DNA of 39,642 nt from Acidimicrobiales bacterium. GTDB taxonomy: Bacteria > Actinomycetota > Acidimicrobiia > Acidimicrobiales > Aldehydirespiratoraceae. The stretch lies in contig JAQWMR010000014.1 of assembly GCA_029246685.1 (NCBI GenBank), positions 1 through 39,642 of the forward strand, in the 5' to 3' direction. The translations under genes and the position numbers were made by a program. Under the pieces are notes generated by a model. The model did no database searches. It saw nothing but the letters and a program-made list of their open reading frames with translations, and was not told the origin of the DNA. How positions within the stretch are numbered: the stretch's first letter is position 1; every line of letters starts with the position of its first letter. Positions 17,566 through 25,918 of this stretch are shown piece after piece.

Positions 17566-18858
17566 GTGACCGAGAACATCTCCGAACCCGTCATCGTCGT
17601 CTCCAACGACACCCACATCGGCCCACGGCTGACCGAGGATCTGCGTCCCTACTGTCCCCGCTCGCTGCTCGACGACTTCGACGCATTCGCGACCTCGGCG
17701 CAGGCACAGAAGGACGCCGCCACAGACATGCTCCGTGGCAGCGGGTACCTGGACCATCCCAACTTCCGGACGCTCGGCCACTACGACTCCGACGCCCGCC
17801 TCGCCGACTACGACCACGACGGCATCGCCGCCGGAGTGATCTTCCACGGATCGACCAATATGGAACCGGTCCCCTTCATCACCACTGAGCTCGGCAAGCC
17901 GCAGGACCTGAGCGATCGGGACAACATCGCCCACGGCATGCGGATCTACAACCGTTGGTTGGCCGACTTCGTGGCGAAGGCGCCGCATCGACACGTCGGG
18001 TTGGCGCTCGTCCCCATCTGGGACGTCGACGCCACGGTCGCCGAGGTCGAATGGGCGCATGACGCCGGGCTTCGGGGCGTCAACTTCCCCGCGATGCGCG
18101 ACGGCGTCGGCCTCGAATACAACCGCCGTGAGTGGGAGCCGCTGTGGGCCACCTGCGAGGAACGGCGCATGCCGCTTGTGACCCACGTCGGTGGCGGCAC
18201 CAACTCGCGCTATTCGGGCCTCGAAGGCGTCGCGTTGATGCAGATCGAATCGGCCGGGTTCCCTTCGCGTCGCGCGGTGTGGTGGCTCATCTTCGCCGGC
18301 GTGTTCGAACGCCACCCCGGTCTGCGACTCGTGATCACCGAGACGCCCGGCAACTGGTTCCCGACGACCGCGATCGAACTCGACGCATTGTGGGAGTTCT
18401 ACGCGTCGAAGCGGGAGCAGCCGCTCAACGGGGCCCTGCTCGGTCAGGTGCCCCGCCGCCCCAGCGAGTACATGGCGGAGAGCGTGTTCTTCGGCGCAAG
18501 CTTCGCTTCTCGCTACGAGGTCGAGCAGACGGTCGACGCCGGACTCAGCTCGCAGCTGATGTGGGGTTCGGACTACCCGCACCTCGAAGGAACGTTCCTC
18601 TACCGAGATGGGCTGGACCAGCCATCCGTCACTCGTCTCGCGCTGCGCAACACGTTCTGCGAGACCCCCCCGGCCGCAACGAGGCAGATGGTCGGAGAGA
18701 ACGCCATCGAGCTCTACTCGCTCGACCGCACGGCCCTGCAACGCGTCGCACTCGAGATCGGTGCGCCGACACTCGACGAACTCGCCGCACCGATCGACGC
18801 CGTACCCGCCGGCGCAGCGGTGACCGCGTTCCGGTCGGGTCAAGGCGGGTGGAGCTGA
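17566..18858 (+). CDS. Amidohydrolase-2 family metal-dependent hydrolase
   Basis: The product is about 430 residues, of the COG2159/ACMSD-like TIM-barrel group. Visible are SNDTHIGPRL at the N-terminus, where many members have HxH and this one keeps only one His, then VGLALVPIWD, PLVTHVGGG, ITETPGNW and the metal/catalytic Asp336 in WGSDYPHLEG. Such enzymes hydrolyse or decarboxylate, for example aminocarboxymuconate, o-pyrocatechuate or lactones. The GTG at 17566 is chosen because homology starts there; upstream codons overlap the transporter gene. It lies between transporter and rhamnosidase, suggesting action on the aglycone or a breakdown product. The exact reaction is unknown. Confidence 0.85.
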   Translation: MTENISEPVIVVSNDTHIGPRLTEDLRPYCPRSLLDDFDAFATSAQAQKDAATDMLRGSGYLDHPNFRTLGHYDSDARLADYDHDGIAAGVIFHGSTNMEPVPFITTELGKPQDLSDRDNIAHGMRIYNRWLADFVAKAPHRHVGLALVPIWDVDATVAEVEWAHDAGLRGVNFPAMRDGVGLEYNRREWEPLWATCEERRMPLVTHVGGGTNSRYSGLEGVALMQIESAGFPSRRAVWWLIFAGVFERHPGLRLVITETPGNWFPTTAIELDALWEFYASKREQPLNGALLGQVPRRPSEYMAESVFFGASFASRYEVEQTVDAGLSSQLMWGSDYPHLEGTFLYRDGLDQPSVTRLALRNTFCETPPAATRQMVGENAIELYSLDRTALQRVALEIGAPTLDELAAPIDAVPAGAAVTAFRSGQGGWS

Positions 18859-18862
18859 ACGG

Positions 18863-21454
18863 ATGGGCGACCGCACCGGGCCCGCCGGTCTTCGCTGTGA
18901 ACACCTCGACGGCGACGCCATCGGCGTCTGGAACGCGACGCCGCGCCTGTCGTGGCAACTCCCCGCCGGGCGAGCGCAGTCCGCCTACCAGATCGCACTC
19001 GACGACGGACGTTCGGTTCAGATCGAATCGGACCGCCACGTGCTCGTCGCATGGCCCTTCGAGCCCCTCACGTCCCGCGAGCGCGTGACGTGGCGAGTAC
19101 GCGCCGAAGTGGACGGTCAGCTCTCGCCATGGTCGGATCCCTCCACGATCGAGGCCGGCCTCCTCGTTCCCGAGGACTGGACCGCGGAGTGGATCGAACC
19201 CGACGAAGACGAGCGCCAACCGCCCGGTCAGAGGCCGGCGTGGGTGCTCCGCACGAGATTCTCCTGCAACGACACCAACCGTGGAGCACGCCTCTATGCA
19301 ACCGCCCACGGCGTCTATGAGGTCTACCTCAACGACCGTCGCGTGGGTGATCACGAACTCGCACCCGGCTTCACGAGCTACGGCAACTCCCTCCACGTGC
19401 AGACCTACGAGGTCGAGGACCTCCTCGTCCGAGGTGTGAACAAGTGGGAGGTGATCCTCAGCGATGGTTGGTACCGGGGCAGACACGGCAACGCACAGCT
19501 CGCCGACGGCTACGGCGAGACTGTGGGCTTCCTCGGCCAGCTAGAGGTCGCCGGTGAGTATCTCGCCGGCTCCGATGCGTCGTGGGAGGCGGCTCCGGGT
19601 CCGATCCTCGCCGCCGATCTGATGACCGGCCAGGTCGAAGACCAGCGCCGCGAGTTGGGACCGTGGCGGCCGACGCTGCGTGCCGCCCACGGATTCTCGC
19701 AGCTGACGTCCTCACCCGCGCCACCGGTCCGACGCGTGCAGGAAATCGTCCCCCGCTCGGTGACGTCGCTCGACAACGGTCGACAGATCGTCGATCTGGG
19801 CCAGAACATCACGGGATGGGTCCGGCTGCGCAACCTCGCGTCGGAGGGCACCGAGATCTCTCTCGCGCACGGCGAGGCACTCGACGCATCCGGCGACGTC
19901 ACCACCACCCATCTCGAACCCCTCGGCCGGCCGCTGGGTCAGGTCGACCGGGTGATCTCCCCAGGTCGCCCCGACGCCGTGTTCGAGCCGCGTCACACCG
20001 TCCACGGCTTCCAGTACGTCCGAATCGAAGGTCATCCCGAACGGCTCACCCCGGCCGACCTCGATGGCGTCGTCGTCCACACCGACCTCCGTCGGACGGG
20101 ATGGTTCAGCTGCAGCGACGAGCGGCTCAACCGACTGCTCGAGATCGCCGACTGGAGTTTCCGGACCAACGCCTGCGACATCCCAACCGACTGCCCCCAC
20201 CGAGAACGCTCCGGATGGACCGGGGACTGGCTCGCGTTCCTGCCAACCGGGTCGTACCTCTACGACGTCGCCGGGTTCTCACTCAAGTGGCTACGCGACC
20301 TCGCCGCAGAGCAACTCGACAACGGGCTCCTGCCCAACTACGCACCCGACCCGCGGCGGCGGCGCGCGCTGGCCGAAGGTGACCTTTCGTGGAGCGGTTT
20401 GTTCGGCTCCGCCGGGTGGGCCGACGCGTGTGTCCTGGTGCCCTGGGAGCTGTACCAGCGCTACGGCGACGACGGCGTGCTCGCCGAGATGTGGCCCACG
20501 ATGACCCGGTGGCTCGACTACGCCGCCGAGTTAGCTCGGACCGCACGCCATCCCAGTCGGCAGCAACGATCCGCTCGGCCCGCGCCGCACGAGGCGTTCC
20601 TCTGGGACGGTGGCTGGCAGTTCGGCGAATGGTGCGAACCGCTCAGCGACGGGCCCCCGTGGTACGAGGTCGACCAAGGTCACGTCGCCACCGCCTACCT
20701 CCATCGCAGTGCCCGGGTCGCGGCGGCGATCGGGCGGATCCTCGGCGATCGTCAACGCGTCGCAGAGTTCGAGGTACTCAGTGCCGGAGCGCTCGACGCC
20801 TGGCAAGCCGAGTACGTGACCGCGAGCGGTGAGGTCACTCCAGCAACCCAAGCGAACCTCGTCCGAGCGCTCGCCTTCGATCTGGTGCCCGAGCCGATCC
20901 GCTCACACGCCGCGAACCAACTCGTCGAACTCGTACGCGCCGCGGGCATGCACCTCGGTACCGGGTTCCTCGCAACTCCATACCTCCTTCCGGTACTGGC
21001 CGACCACGGCAAGGTCGACACGGCCTACGACGTGCTCCTGCAGGAAACGCCGCCGTCGTGGCTGACGATGATCGACCGCGGTGCCACGACGGTTTGGGAG
21101 GAATGGGAGGGTATCGACGGCGGCGGCGTCGCCCACGCCTCGTTAAACCACTACAGCAAGGGCGCGGTGGTGTCCTTCCTCTACTCTCACATCGCCGGCA
21201 TCCGTCCGATCGAAGGCGAGCTCTCCTACCGCCGATTCCGCGTCGCGCCGCACCCCGGCGGCGGCATCGAATGGGCGGAGGCCGCGCTCGACACCCCCCG
21301 CGGTCGAATCGAGGTCAGCTGGCGCAAGACGGGGAACCGTTTCAACCTCGACGTCACCGTCCCACCCGGCACCATGGCCGACATCGAACTTCCCGACGGC
21401 TCCACGACCAAGAGCGGACCCGGGACGTCCACACACCAGTGCACCCTTCGGTGA
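18863..21454 (+). CDS. GH78 alpha-L-rhamnosidase
   Basis: The 863-residue product has the bacterial rhamnosidase order: N-terminal beta domains (TPRLSWQL, YATAHGVYEVYLN, GWYRGRHG), an (alpha/alpha)6 catalytic domain and a C-terminal beta domain. The catalytic motif DCPHRERSGWTGD gives Asp443, Glu448 and Asp455, with Glu746 in TTVWEEW. The 5- and 12-residue spacing matches the acidic residues known for Bacillus RhaB. It removes terminal alpha-L-rhamnose from glycosides by inversion. No signal peptide is seen, so cleavage is probably cytoplasmic after import. The ATG lies 4 bp after the amidohydrolase stop, with GGTGGAG upstream. A paralogue is at 34485. Confidence 0.95.
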   Translation: MGDRTGPAGLRCEHLDGDAIGVWNATPRLSWQLPAGRAQSAYQIALDDGRSVQIESDRHVLVAWPFEPLTSRERVTWRVRAEVDGQLSPWSDPSTIEAGLLVPEDWTAEWIEPDEDERQPPGQRPAWVLRTRFSCNDTNRGARLYATAHGVYEVYLNDRRVGDHELAPGFTSYGNSLHVQTYEVEDLLVRGVNKWEVILSDGWYRGRHGNAQLADGYGETVGFLGQLEVAGEYLAGSDASWEAAPGPILAADLMTGQVEDQRRELGPWRPTLRAAHGFSQLTSSPAPPVRRVQEIVPRSVTSLDNGRQIVDLGQNITGWVRLRNLASEGTEISLAHGEALDASGDVTTTHLEPLGRPLGQVDRVISPGRPDAVFEPRHTVHGFQYVRIEGHPERLTPADLDGVVVHTDLRRTGWFSCSDERLNRLLEIADWSFRTNACDIPTDCPHRERSGWTGDWLAFLPTGSYLYDVAGFSLKWLRDLAAEQLDNGLLPNYAPDPRRRRALAEGDLSWSGLFGSAGWADACVLVPWELYQRYGDDGVLAEMWPTMTRWLDYAAELARTARHPSRQQRSARPAPHEAFLWDGGWQFGEWCEPLSDGPPWYEVDQGHVATAYLHRSARVAAAIGRILGDRQRVAEFEVLSAGALDAWQAEYVTASGEVTPATQANLVRALAFDLVPEPIRSHAANQLVELVRAAGMHLGTGFLATPYLLPVLADHGKVDTAYDVLLQETPPSWLTMIDRGATTVWEEWEGIDGGGVAHASLNHYSKGAVVSFLYSHIAGIRPIEGELSYRRFRVAPHPGGGIEWAEAALDTPRGRIEVSWRKTGNRFNLDVTVPPGTMADIELPDGSTTKSGPGTSTHQCTLR

Positions 21455-21489
21455 CCGAGACCGGCTCGCGTTGCGGCCGGAGCCGACAT

Positions 21490-21606
21490 GTGGACGACCC
21501 GCCGGGGCGAGCGTGCGGTCCTCGAGAACCTGGCGGCGCCGATCGGGGTGTTCGGCGAGGACCTTGGCAGGCCAGCCGGGTGAGGGTGCGGGTGTCGCCC
21601 TGGTCG
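21490..21606 (-). pseudogene. Rearranged copy of the P450 3' region
   Basis: Three pieces of the 23952-24531 region occur here in the same order and orientation. Positions 21490-21509 equal 23952-23971 over 20 bases. Positions 21508-21578 match 24365-24435 with two mismatches in 71. Positions 21577-21593 equal 24502-24518, with weaker similarity to about 21606. Deletions of 395 and 68 bp separate them, so no P450 frame survives. It covers the codons after the I-helix (LAEHPD, QVLEDRTL). The intact P450 lies 2.4 kb to the right. Confidence 0.75.
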
Positions 21607-21750
21607 GCCTACTCCCATGAGGTCAGCAGCTGCGGGCACTGGCCGCGCCTGACGCGCCGTTTCGCCGGGCATCAAGCGCGTTGAGCATTTGCCGGCCACT
21701 GAGGGTTGGGTGCACGATCGCCAAGACATGAGAAGAGCGAACGCCCGGGC

Positions 21751-21860
21751 TCGTCTCACGCACCGAAGCCGTAGACCGGCGTCGGTTGACCAGTCGGTCT
21801 CATCGAACGCACGACGCGCCGCGGCCATCGCCCGCTCCCCTTTGCTCGCGGTCGGCGCCG
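21751..21860 (-). pseudogene. Aldehyde dehydrogenase N-terminal fragment
   Basis: Read leftwards, codons near 21828-21751 give MAAARRAFDETDWSTDAG then LRLRCVRR. This resembles the AIAAARRAFDETDWxxD-type N-terminal helix of many aldehyde dehydrogenases. The similarity fades after that into unrelated codons, and no ALDH core follows. With the P450 debris next to it, the 420-bp gap 21455-21874 looks like the remains of a lost P450/ALDH gene pair. I see nothing else in the gap. Confidence 0.5.
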
Positions 21861-21874
21861 GGTCTTGCTGCTCG

Positions 21875-23020
21875 TCAGGCGACGGTGCCAGCGGCGCGCA
21901 GGACGTCGATTTCGCCCTGGGTGAAACCGGCCTCGCGCAGAACGTCGTCGGTGTGCGCGCCCAGATCGGGCGGCGGCGACGTGGCGTTGGAGGCGTCGCC
22001 GCGTGCCTTCTCGAAGCGCATCGGGTTGGCCAGGATCTGGATGTCCGAGTCGTCGAGGCCGGTCAGGCTGCCGCGATCTGTGACCTGGGGATCGGTGAGC
22101 AAGTCCGCTGCGTCGTTGACGGGCCCCACACCGCCTGGCAGGCCGGGGTCGGCCAGCCAGTCGCTGGCCGGCTTGGTCGCGAAGAGCGCTTCGAGGCGGG
22201 CCCGTACCGGGGCGTCCTCGTCAAGCCCGAGACGGTGACCGGCGAGCGCAGCGTCGCCGAGGGCATCACAGAGGGCGGCCCATGCCTTGGGTTCCGTGGC
22301 AGTCACGGTCACGTGGCGTCCATCCGCGCAGCGGTACACGTTGCGCGCCGCGAAGGTGCCCCACGCCGGTCCGGGCGCGTTCGCGGCGCGGGCGATGTCC
22401 TCGGAAAGGACCCACATGGCGGAGTCGGTCATGTTGACGTCGAGATGGGTGCCCTGGCCCGTGCGGCTCACGTCGTGGAGCGCGGCGAGGATCCCGGTGG
22501 CGGCCATGGTGGCTGCCAGTGGAATAGAGATCACGGACCGGGGCGGGGTGGGCTCGGAGTCCGACAGCCTGCTGAGCAAGCCGGAGTAGCCGAGGTAGGT
22601 GAGGTCGTGGCCCGGTTGATCGGTGTTGGGTCCGAAGTCGCCGAAGCCGGTGATCGAGCACCACGCGATGGCTGGGTTCGCGGCAGACATGGCGGCGTAG
22701 CCCAGGCCGAACCGGTCGAGCTGACCCGGGCGGTGTGAATCGATGGCGACATCGGCCCAGGCGACGAGGCGTTCGAGCACCATGGAGGCACCATCGGCAC
22801 GCAGGTCGAGCCCGATGGTCCGCTTGCCTCGGTTGAGCGCGATGTGGGCGGCGTCGAAGCCTCCCCGATACATGCCGCGCAATCCGTCACCCGAGCGTGG
22901 GTCTTCGACCTTGACCACGTCGGCACCGAGATCGGCGAGCAGCAGGGTGCAGAACCCTCCGGGCGCGAACCTCGACAGGTCGAGGACCCGGACATCGGCG
23001 AGCGGCGATCTCGTGGTCAC
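21875..23020 (-). CDS. CaiB/BaiF family III CoA-transferase or AMACR-like racemase
   Basis: The 381-residue product has the family III layout: RVLDLSRFAPGGFCTLLLADLGADVVKVE at the N-terminus, ALNRGKRTIGLDL, and the catalytic Asp in GHDLTYLGYSGLL. The HD(x)xYLxxSG pattern resembles alpha-methylacyl-CoA racemase as much as CoA-transferase, so either CoA transfer to an acid or epimerisation of a 2-methylacyl-CoA is possible. The start is GTG at 23020, overlapping the stop of the SDR upstream (GTGA). It is the last gene of the leftward TetR-P450-SDR cluster. An AMACR role would fit branched terpenoid or steroid side chains, but this is inference. Confidence 0.85.
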   Translation of the reverse strand: MTTRSPLADVRVLDLSRFAPGGFCTLLLADLGADVVKVEDPRSGDGLRGMYRGGFDAAHIALNRGKRTIGLDLRADGASMVLERLVAWADVAIDSHRPGQLDRFGLGYAAMSAANPAIAWCSITGFGDFGPNTDQPGHDLTYLGYSGLLSRLSDSEPTPPRSVISIPLAATMAATGILAALHDVSRTGQGTHLDVNMTDSAMWVLSEDIARAANAPGPAWGTFAARNVYRCADGRHVTVTATEPKAWAALCDALGDAALAGHRLGLDEDAPVRARLEALFATKPASDWLADPGLPGGVGPVNDAADLLTDPQVTDRGSLTGLDDSDIQILANPMRFEKARGDASNATSPPPDLGAHTDDVLREAGFTQGEIDVLRAAGTVA

Positions 23021-23790
23021 AGTGCGAACGAGTACCCGCCGTTGAGCGGGTAGGTCTGGCCCGTGATCCAGTCACTGAGCTCACTGGCGAGAAACGCGGT
23101 CAGGTTCGCCGCGTCGTCTGGGGAGCCGGGTCGGCGCACGGCGTAGTTGCGCAGGATCGACTTGGCGAAGTCGGTGTCGGGATCGGACCAGAGCGATTCG
23201 GTCGCCGGCGTGCGCATCGTGCCGAGCGAGATGTTGTTCGCCGTGATGCCGTGGCGCCCGTTCTCCAGTGCCAGGGTTCGGGTGAGTCCTGCCGCTCCGG
23301 CCTTGGCCGCGCCGTACGCCGCCCCGCCGATGTCACCGGCGCGTCCCGCGTCGGACACGATCGTGATCAGCCGCCCCCACCGCCTATCGATCATGGACGG
23401 CAGTACGGCTCGACTGCAGTTCATCGCGCCGTAGAGGTTGACCCGCACGAAGGGTTCCCAGTCTTCGGGAGAGGATTCGGCGAAGTTTCCACGGCCCCCG
23501 AAGCCGTCCACGCCGGCGTTGCCCGCGTTGTTGACCAGCACGTCGATGTGACCCACCATGGCGACCGCGTCCTCGACGGCGCCGAAGTCCGTGACGTCGA
23601 ACGGTGCCGCCACGGCCGCGCCGCCGGCTGCGACGACCTCATCGACCACGGCTTCCGCGCGGTCAGCGTCGAGGTCGTTGATGACGACCTCGGAACCCGA
23701 CGCGGCGAGGGTGAAGGCGATGCCTCGGCCGATCCCTTGGCCTAAGCCGGTGATGAGACTGCGCCTTCCGGCAAGGTCGATGGGGGTCAT
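23017..23790 (-). CDS. SDR family oxidoreductase
   Basis: This 257-residue classical SDR has TGLGQGIGR (residues 14-22), INDLD after strand two, NNAG (87-90), Tyr159/Lys163 (AAYGAAK) and a C-terminal ITGQTYPLNGGY segment typical of FabG-like enzymes. The ATG at 23790 is preceded on the coding strand by GAGGGAG. It lies 185 bp downstream of the P450 stop and overlaps the CoA-transferase start. In that 185-bp gap I see only a run of nine G and the 20-bp sequence shared with 21490. It probably oxidises a hydroxyl made by the P450. Confidence 0.9.
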   Translation of the reverse strand: MTPIDLAGRRSLITGLGQGIGRGIAFTLAASGSEVVINDLDADRAEAVVDEVVAAGGAAVAAPFDVTDFGAVEDAVAMVGHIDVLVNNAGNAGVDGFGGRGNFAESSPEDWEPFVRVNLYGAMNCSRAVLPSMIDRRWGRLITIVSDAGRAGDIGGAAYGAAKAGAAGLTRTLALENGRHGITANNISLGTMRTPATESLWSDPDTDFAKSILRNYAVRRPGSPDDAANLTAFLASELSDWITGQTYPLNGGYSFAL

Positions 23791-23975
23791 GTCGGATTCT
23801 CCCTCGGGGATCGTCGCAGCACATCGGTCACGTGAGCTCCTGGGTCGAGGCGAGGGGGGGGGTGGGAGGCCTCACCGCGAGCTAACAGTCCGCCGGCTCA
23901 CTGCCCCGACCAGCTCGCCGAACCGATCGCAGGCTCACCCAAGACCACCCCGTGGACGACCCGCCGGGGCGGACA

Positions 23976-25190
23976 TCAGCCGCCCGGGATGATGGTCATC
24001 TGCTCCCACCCACGAACCGTGGAGGTCGGGGCCAGCTGCATTTCGTCGTAGTCGAGTTCCCACTCGGGGAACCGCTTGAGGAATTCGTCGAGCGCGACTT
24101 GTCCTTCGAGGCGGGCGAGGTTTGCTCCCAGGCAGTAGTGGAGGCCATAGCCGAAGGTGAGGTGTTGGATGTCGGGACGGTGGATGTCGAACCTGTCGGG
24201 GTGCTCATAGCGGCGCGGATCTCGATTGGCGGCGGCCACGACGAGCAGTACGGCGCTGCCGGCGGGGATGGTGGTGCCGTGGTAGTCGACATCGGTCATG
24301 GTGTAGCGCGCCACGGCGTGGCCGGTGGGTTCGTAGCGCAGTGTTTCATCGATCACCGAACGGACGAGCGTGCGGTCCTCGAGAACCTGGCGGCGCTGAT
24401 CGGGGTGTTCGGCGAGGACCTTGGCAAGCCAGCCGATCAGCCGACCGGTCGTCTCGTTGCCGGCACCGGCCAGCACCGACGTGTACGTGAGTACCTCATG
24501 GCGGGTGAGGGTGCGGGTCACTCCCTGATCGTCTTCGAACTCGGCGTTCAGCAGCATGGTCATGAGGTCGTCGGACGGGTTGTCGGCGCGCCAGTCGATG
24601 TACTCGGTGAACAACGAGCCGTCGGCGACCCGGTCGGCCCGGACCTCCATGGGCTTGCCGGGCACGGTCCGCAGGTTCTCGTCGGTGCGGTCGCGCACGG
24701 CCACCTGGTCGGCTTCGGGGATTCCCAACAGCATGCCGATGACTCGCATCGGCAGCTCGGCCGCGAAGTCGGTGATGAGGTCGAAGCGATCTCGGCCGAC
24801 GAGCGGATCGAGGCAGCGGACGCAGTAGGCCCGCACCTGGTCCTCGAGCTCGGCCATGCGCCGGGGGGTGAACACCCGCGAGAGGAGTCCGCGGTGGGTG
24901 GTGTGCTCGGGTGGGTCCTCGAAGAGGATCACCCCCTTTGGGAGGTCGATGTCGGCCTTGATGATGTCGAGGATGTCGCTGCGACTGTTGGAGAAGGTCT
25001 GCCAGTCGACCAGCGCCTTCTGGACGTCGTCGTAGCGGCTCAGGGCCCAGAAGTCGTACTGCTCGTTGTAGTAGGCGGGAGCTTCCTCGCGTAGTCGCTC
25101 GTATGCCGGGTAGGGGTCGGCGTTGATGTCGACGTCATACGGGTCGAAGTAGGGCGCCGGTCTGGGATCGGCGGCGGTTGCGTCTGACAT
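23976..25190 (-). CDS. Cytochrome P450
   Basis: The 404-residue soluble bacterial P450 has the I-helix motif AGAGNETTG, the K-helix ExxR in DETLRYE, and the heme loop FGYGLHYCLGANLAR with ligand Cys353. Length and motifs fit actinobacterial CYP families that hydroxylate terpenoids, steroids or fatty acids using ferredoxin and a reductase. No ferredoxin gene lies beside it. The ATG at 25190 has GGGGAG upstream, and a motif-1 operator (25210-25227) ends 20 bp before the start. Part of its 3' region is duplicated as debris at 21490-21606. The substrate is unknown. Confidence 0.95.
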   Translation of the reverse strand: MSDATAADPRPAPYFDPYDVDINADPYPAYERLREEAPAYYNEQYDFWALSRYDDVQKALVDWQTFSNSRSDILDIIKADIDLPKGVILFEDPPEHTTHRGLLSRVFTPRRMAELEDQVRAYCVRCLDPLVGRDRFDLITDFAAELPMRVIGMLLGIPEADQVAVRDRTDENLRTVPGKPMEVRADRVADGSLFTEYIDWRADNPSDDLMTMLLNAEFEDDQGVTRTLTRHEVLTYTSVLAGAGNETTGRLIGWLAKVLAEHPDQRRQVLEDRTLVRSVIDETLRYEPTGHAVARYTMTDVDYHGTTIPAGSAVLLVVAAANRDPRRYEHPDRFDIHRPDIQHLTFGYGLHYCLGANLARLEGQVALDEFLKRFPEWELDYDEMQLAPTSTVRGWEQMTIIPGG

Positions 25191-25209
25191 TGTCCACTCC
25201 CCGTCATTG

Positions 25210-25227
25210 TTTGAACGACTGTTCTAA
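25210..25227. promoter_or_regulatory. Operator, motif 1 (TTTGAACGACTGTTCTAA)
   Basis: This is a full match to TTNGAAC-N4-GTTCNAA between the TetR stop (25246) and the P450 start (25190). It is placed to control a promoter internal to the leftward cluster, so P450, SDR and CoA-transferase could be induced independently of the TetR gene. Confidence 0.62.
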
Positions 25228-25245
25228 CTTCGGGAGTGGTGATTG

Positions 25246-25845
25246 TCAATCGGTGGACGCCTTACGGCGAGCCTCGAGGCGGTCGATCAGGCGATCCATC
25301 GCGGCTCGTGCCTCCGCTGTGGCGGTGTCGTGGCCGCCGAGTTCGTCGGCGACCAGCCCGAACGCGAGCCCCTGGGTGGCCGCGGCGACAAGGGCCGGGG
25401 GGAACTCGATTGGGTCGAGCCCATAGAGGGGGAGGAGTTCTTCCAAGCGCTCCATCTGGAGCTTGCGCACCTCCCGCGCGTACTCGCCGAGCACCTTCCC
25501 GAGCGCTGGTCGATGGTTGGAGGCGGCGATGAACTCGATGAAGAGTGCGGACCCGCGAGGATCCGCCGCCAACTGCCACCAGGACCGCAGCGGCTCGTCG
25601 GACTCGAGCGCGTCGGCCAGCTGCGCAGCGATGCCCTCGGCTCGGCGCCTCAGCACGGCGACGAACAGGTCATCGATGCTTCCAACGTAGTAGTGGACCA
25701 TCGGCGGGTTGATGCCGACCTTCCCTGCGACGCTTCGGGAGCTCACGGCGGCGTAGCCTTCGTCGAGCATTATCCGCTCAGTGGCGTCGAGCACCTGCTC
25801 GACCTTCTCCACGGTGGCGGCCCGGCGCCGGCGTTTCTCTGCCAT
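25246..25845 (-). CDS. TetR/AcrR family regulator
   Basis: The 199-residue product has a basic N-terminus (MAEKRRRRAATVEK) and a TetR helix-turn-helix (GYAAVSSRSVAGKVGINPPM, then VHYYVGSIDDLFVAVL). The C-terminal domain is helical and ends in a charged tail. It starts 73 bp from the divergent SDR at 25919 and stands directly upstream of a motif-1 operator and the P450. It is the best local candidate for the protein that binds motif 1, by position only. A degenerate palindrome at 25882-25900 in its own promoter region may allow self-control. Confidence 0.9.
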   Translation of the reverse strand: MAEKRRRRAATVEKVEQVLDATERIMLDEGYAAVSSRSVAGKVGINPPMVHYYVGSIDDLFVAVLRRRAEGIAAQLADALESDEPLRSWWQLAADPRGSALFIEFIAASNHRPALGKVLGEYAREVRKLQMERLEELLPLYGLDPIEFPPALVAAATQGLAFGLVADELGGHDTATAEARAAMDRLIDRLEARRKASTD

Positions 25846-25881
25846 CCCGTCTGCCTAGTACGTCAGCCGAAGTCTGGAGAA

Positions 25882-25900
25882 GTCGAACGGGCGTTTCAAC
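25882..25900. promoter_or_regulatory. Degenerate motif-1-like palindrome
   Basis: GTCGAACGGGCGTTTCAAC keeps GTNGAA...TTCNAC symmetry but has one extra base in the centre compared with the other motif-1 sites. It lies in the 73-bp space between the divergent TetR and SDR starts. It may be a weak autoregulatory site; the evidence is position and partial symmetry. Confidence 0.3.
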
Positions 25901-25918
25901 TTCTGGTAGACACGCCCG

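Noticed and set aside
17527..18921. A 464-codon reverse-strand frame over the amidohydrolase
   Set aside because: It has no recognisable domain, while the forward strand encodes a coherent TIM-barrel hydrolase in operon order.
23854..23862. Run of nine G as a phase-variation tract
   Set aside because: It lies between genes, not in a start region or reading frame, and nothing else supports phase variation.
23952..25094. A 380-codon forward frame over the P450
   Set aside because: The reverse strand carries the P450 with heme Cys, ExxR and I-helix motifs, so this frame is a shadow.
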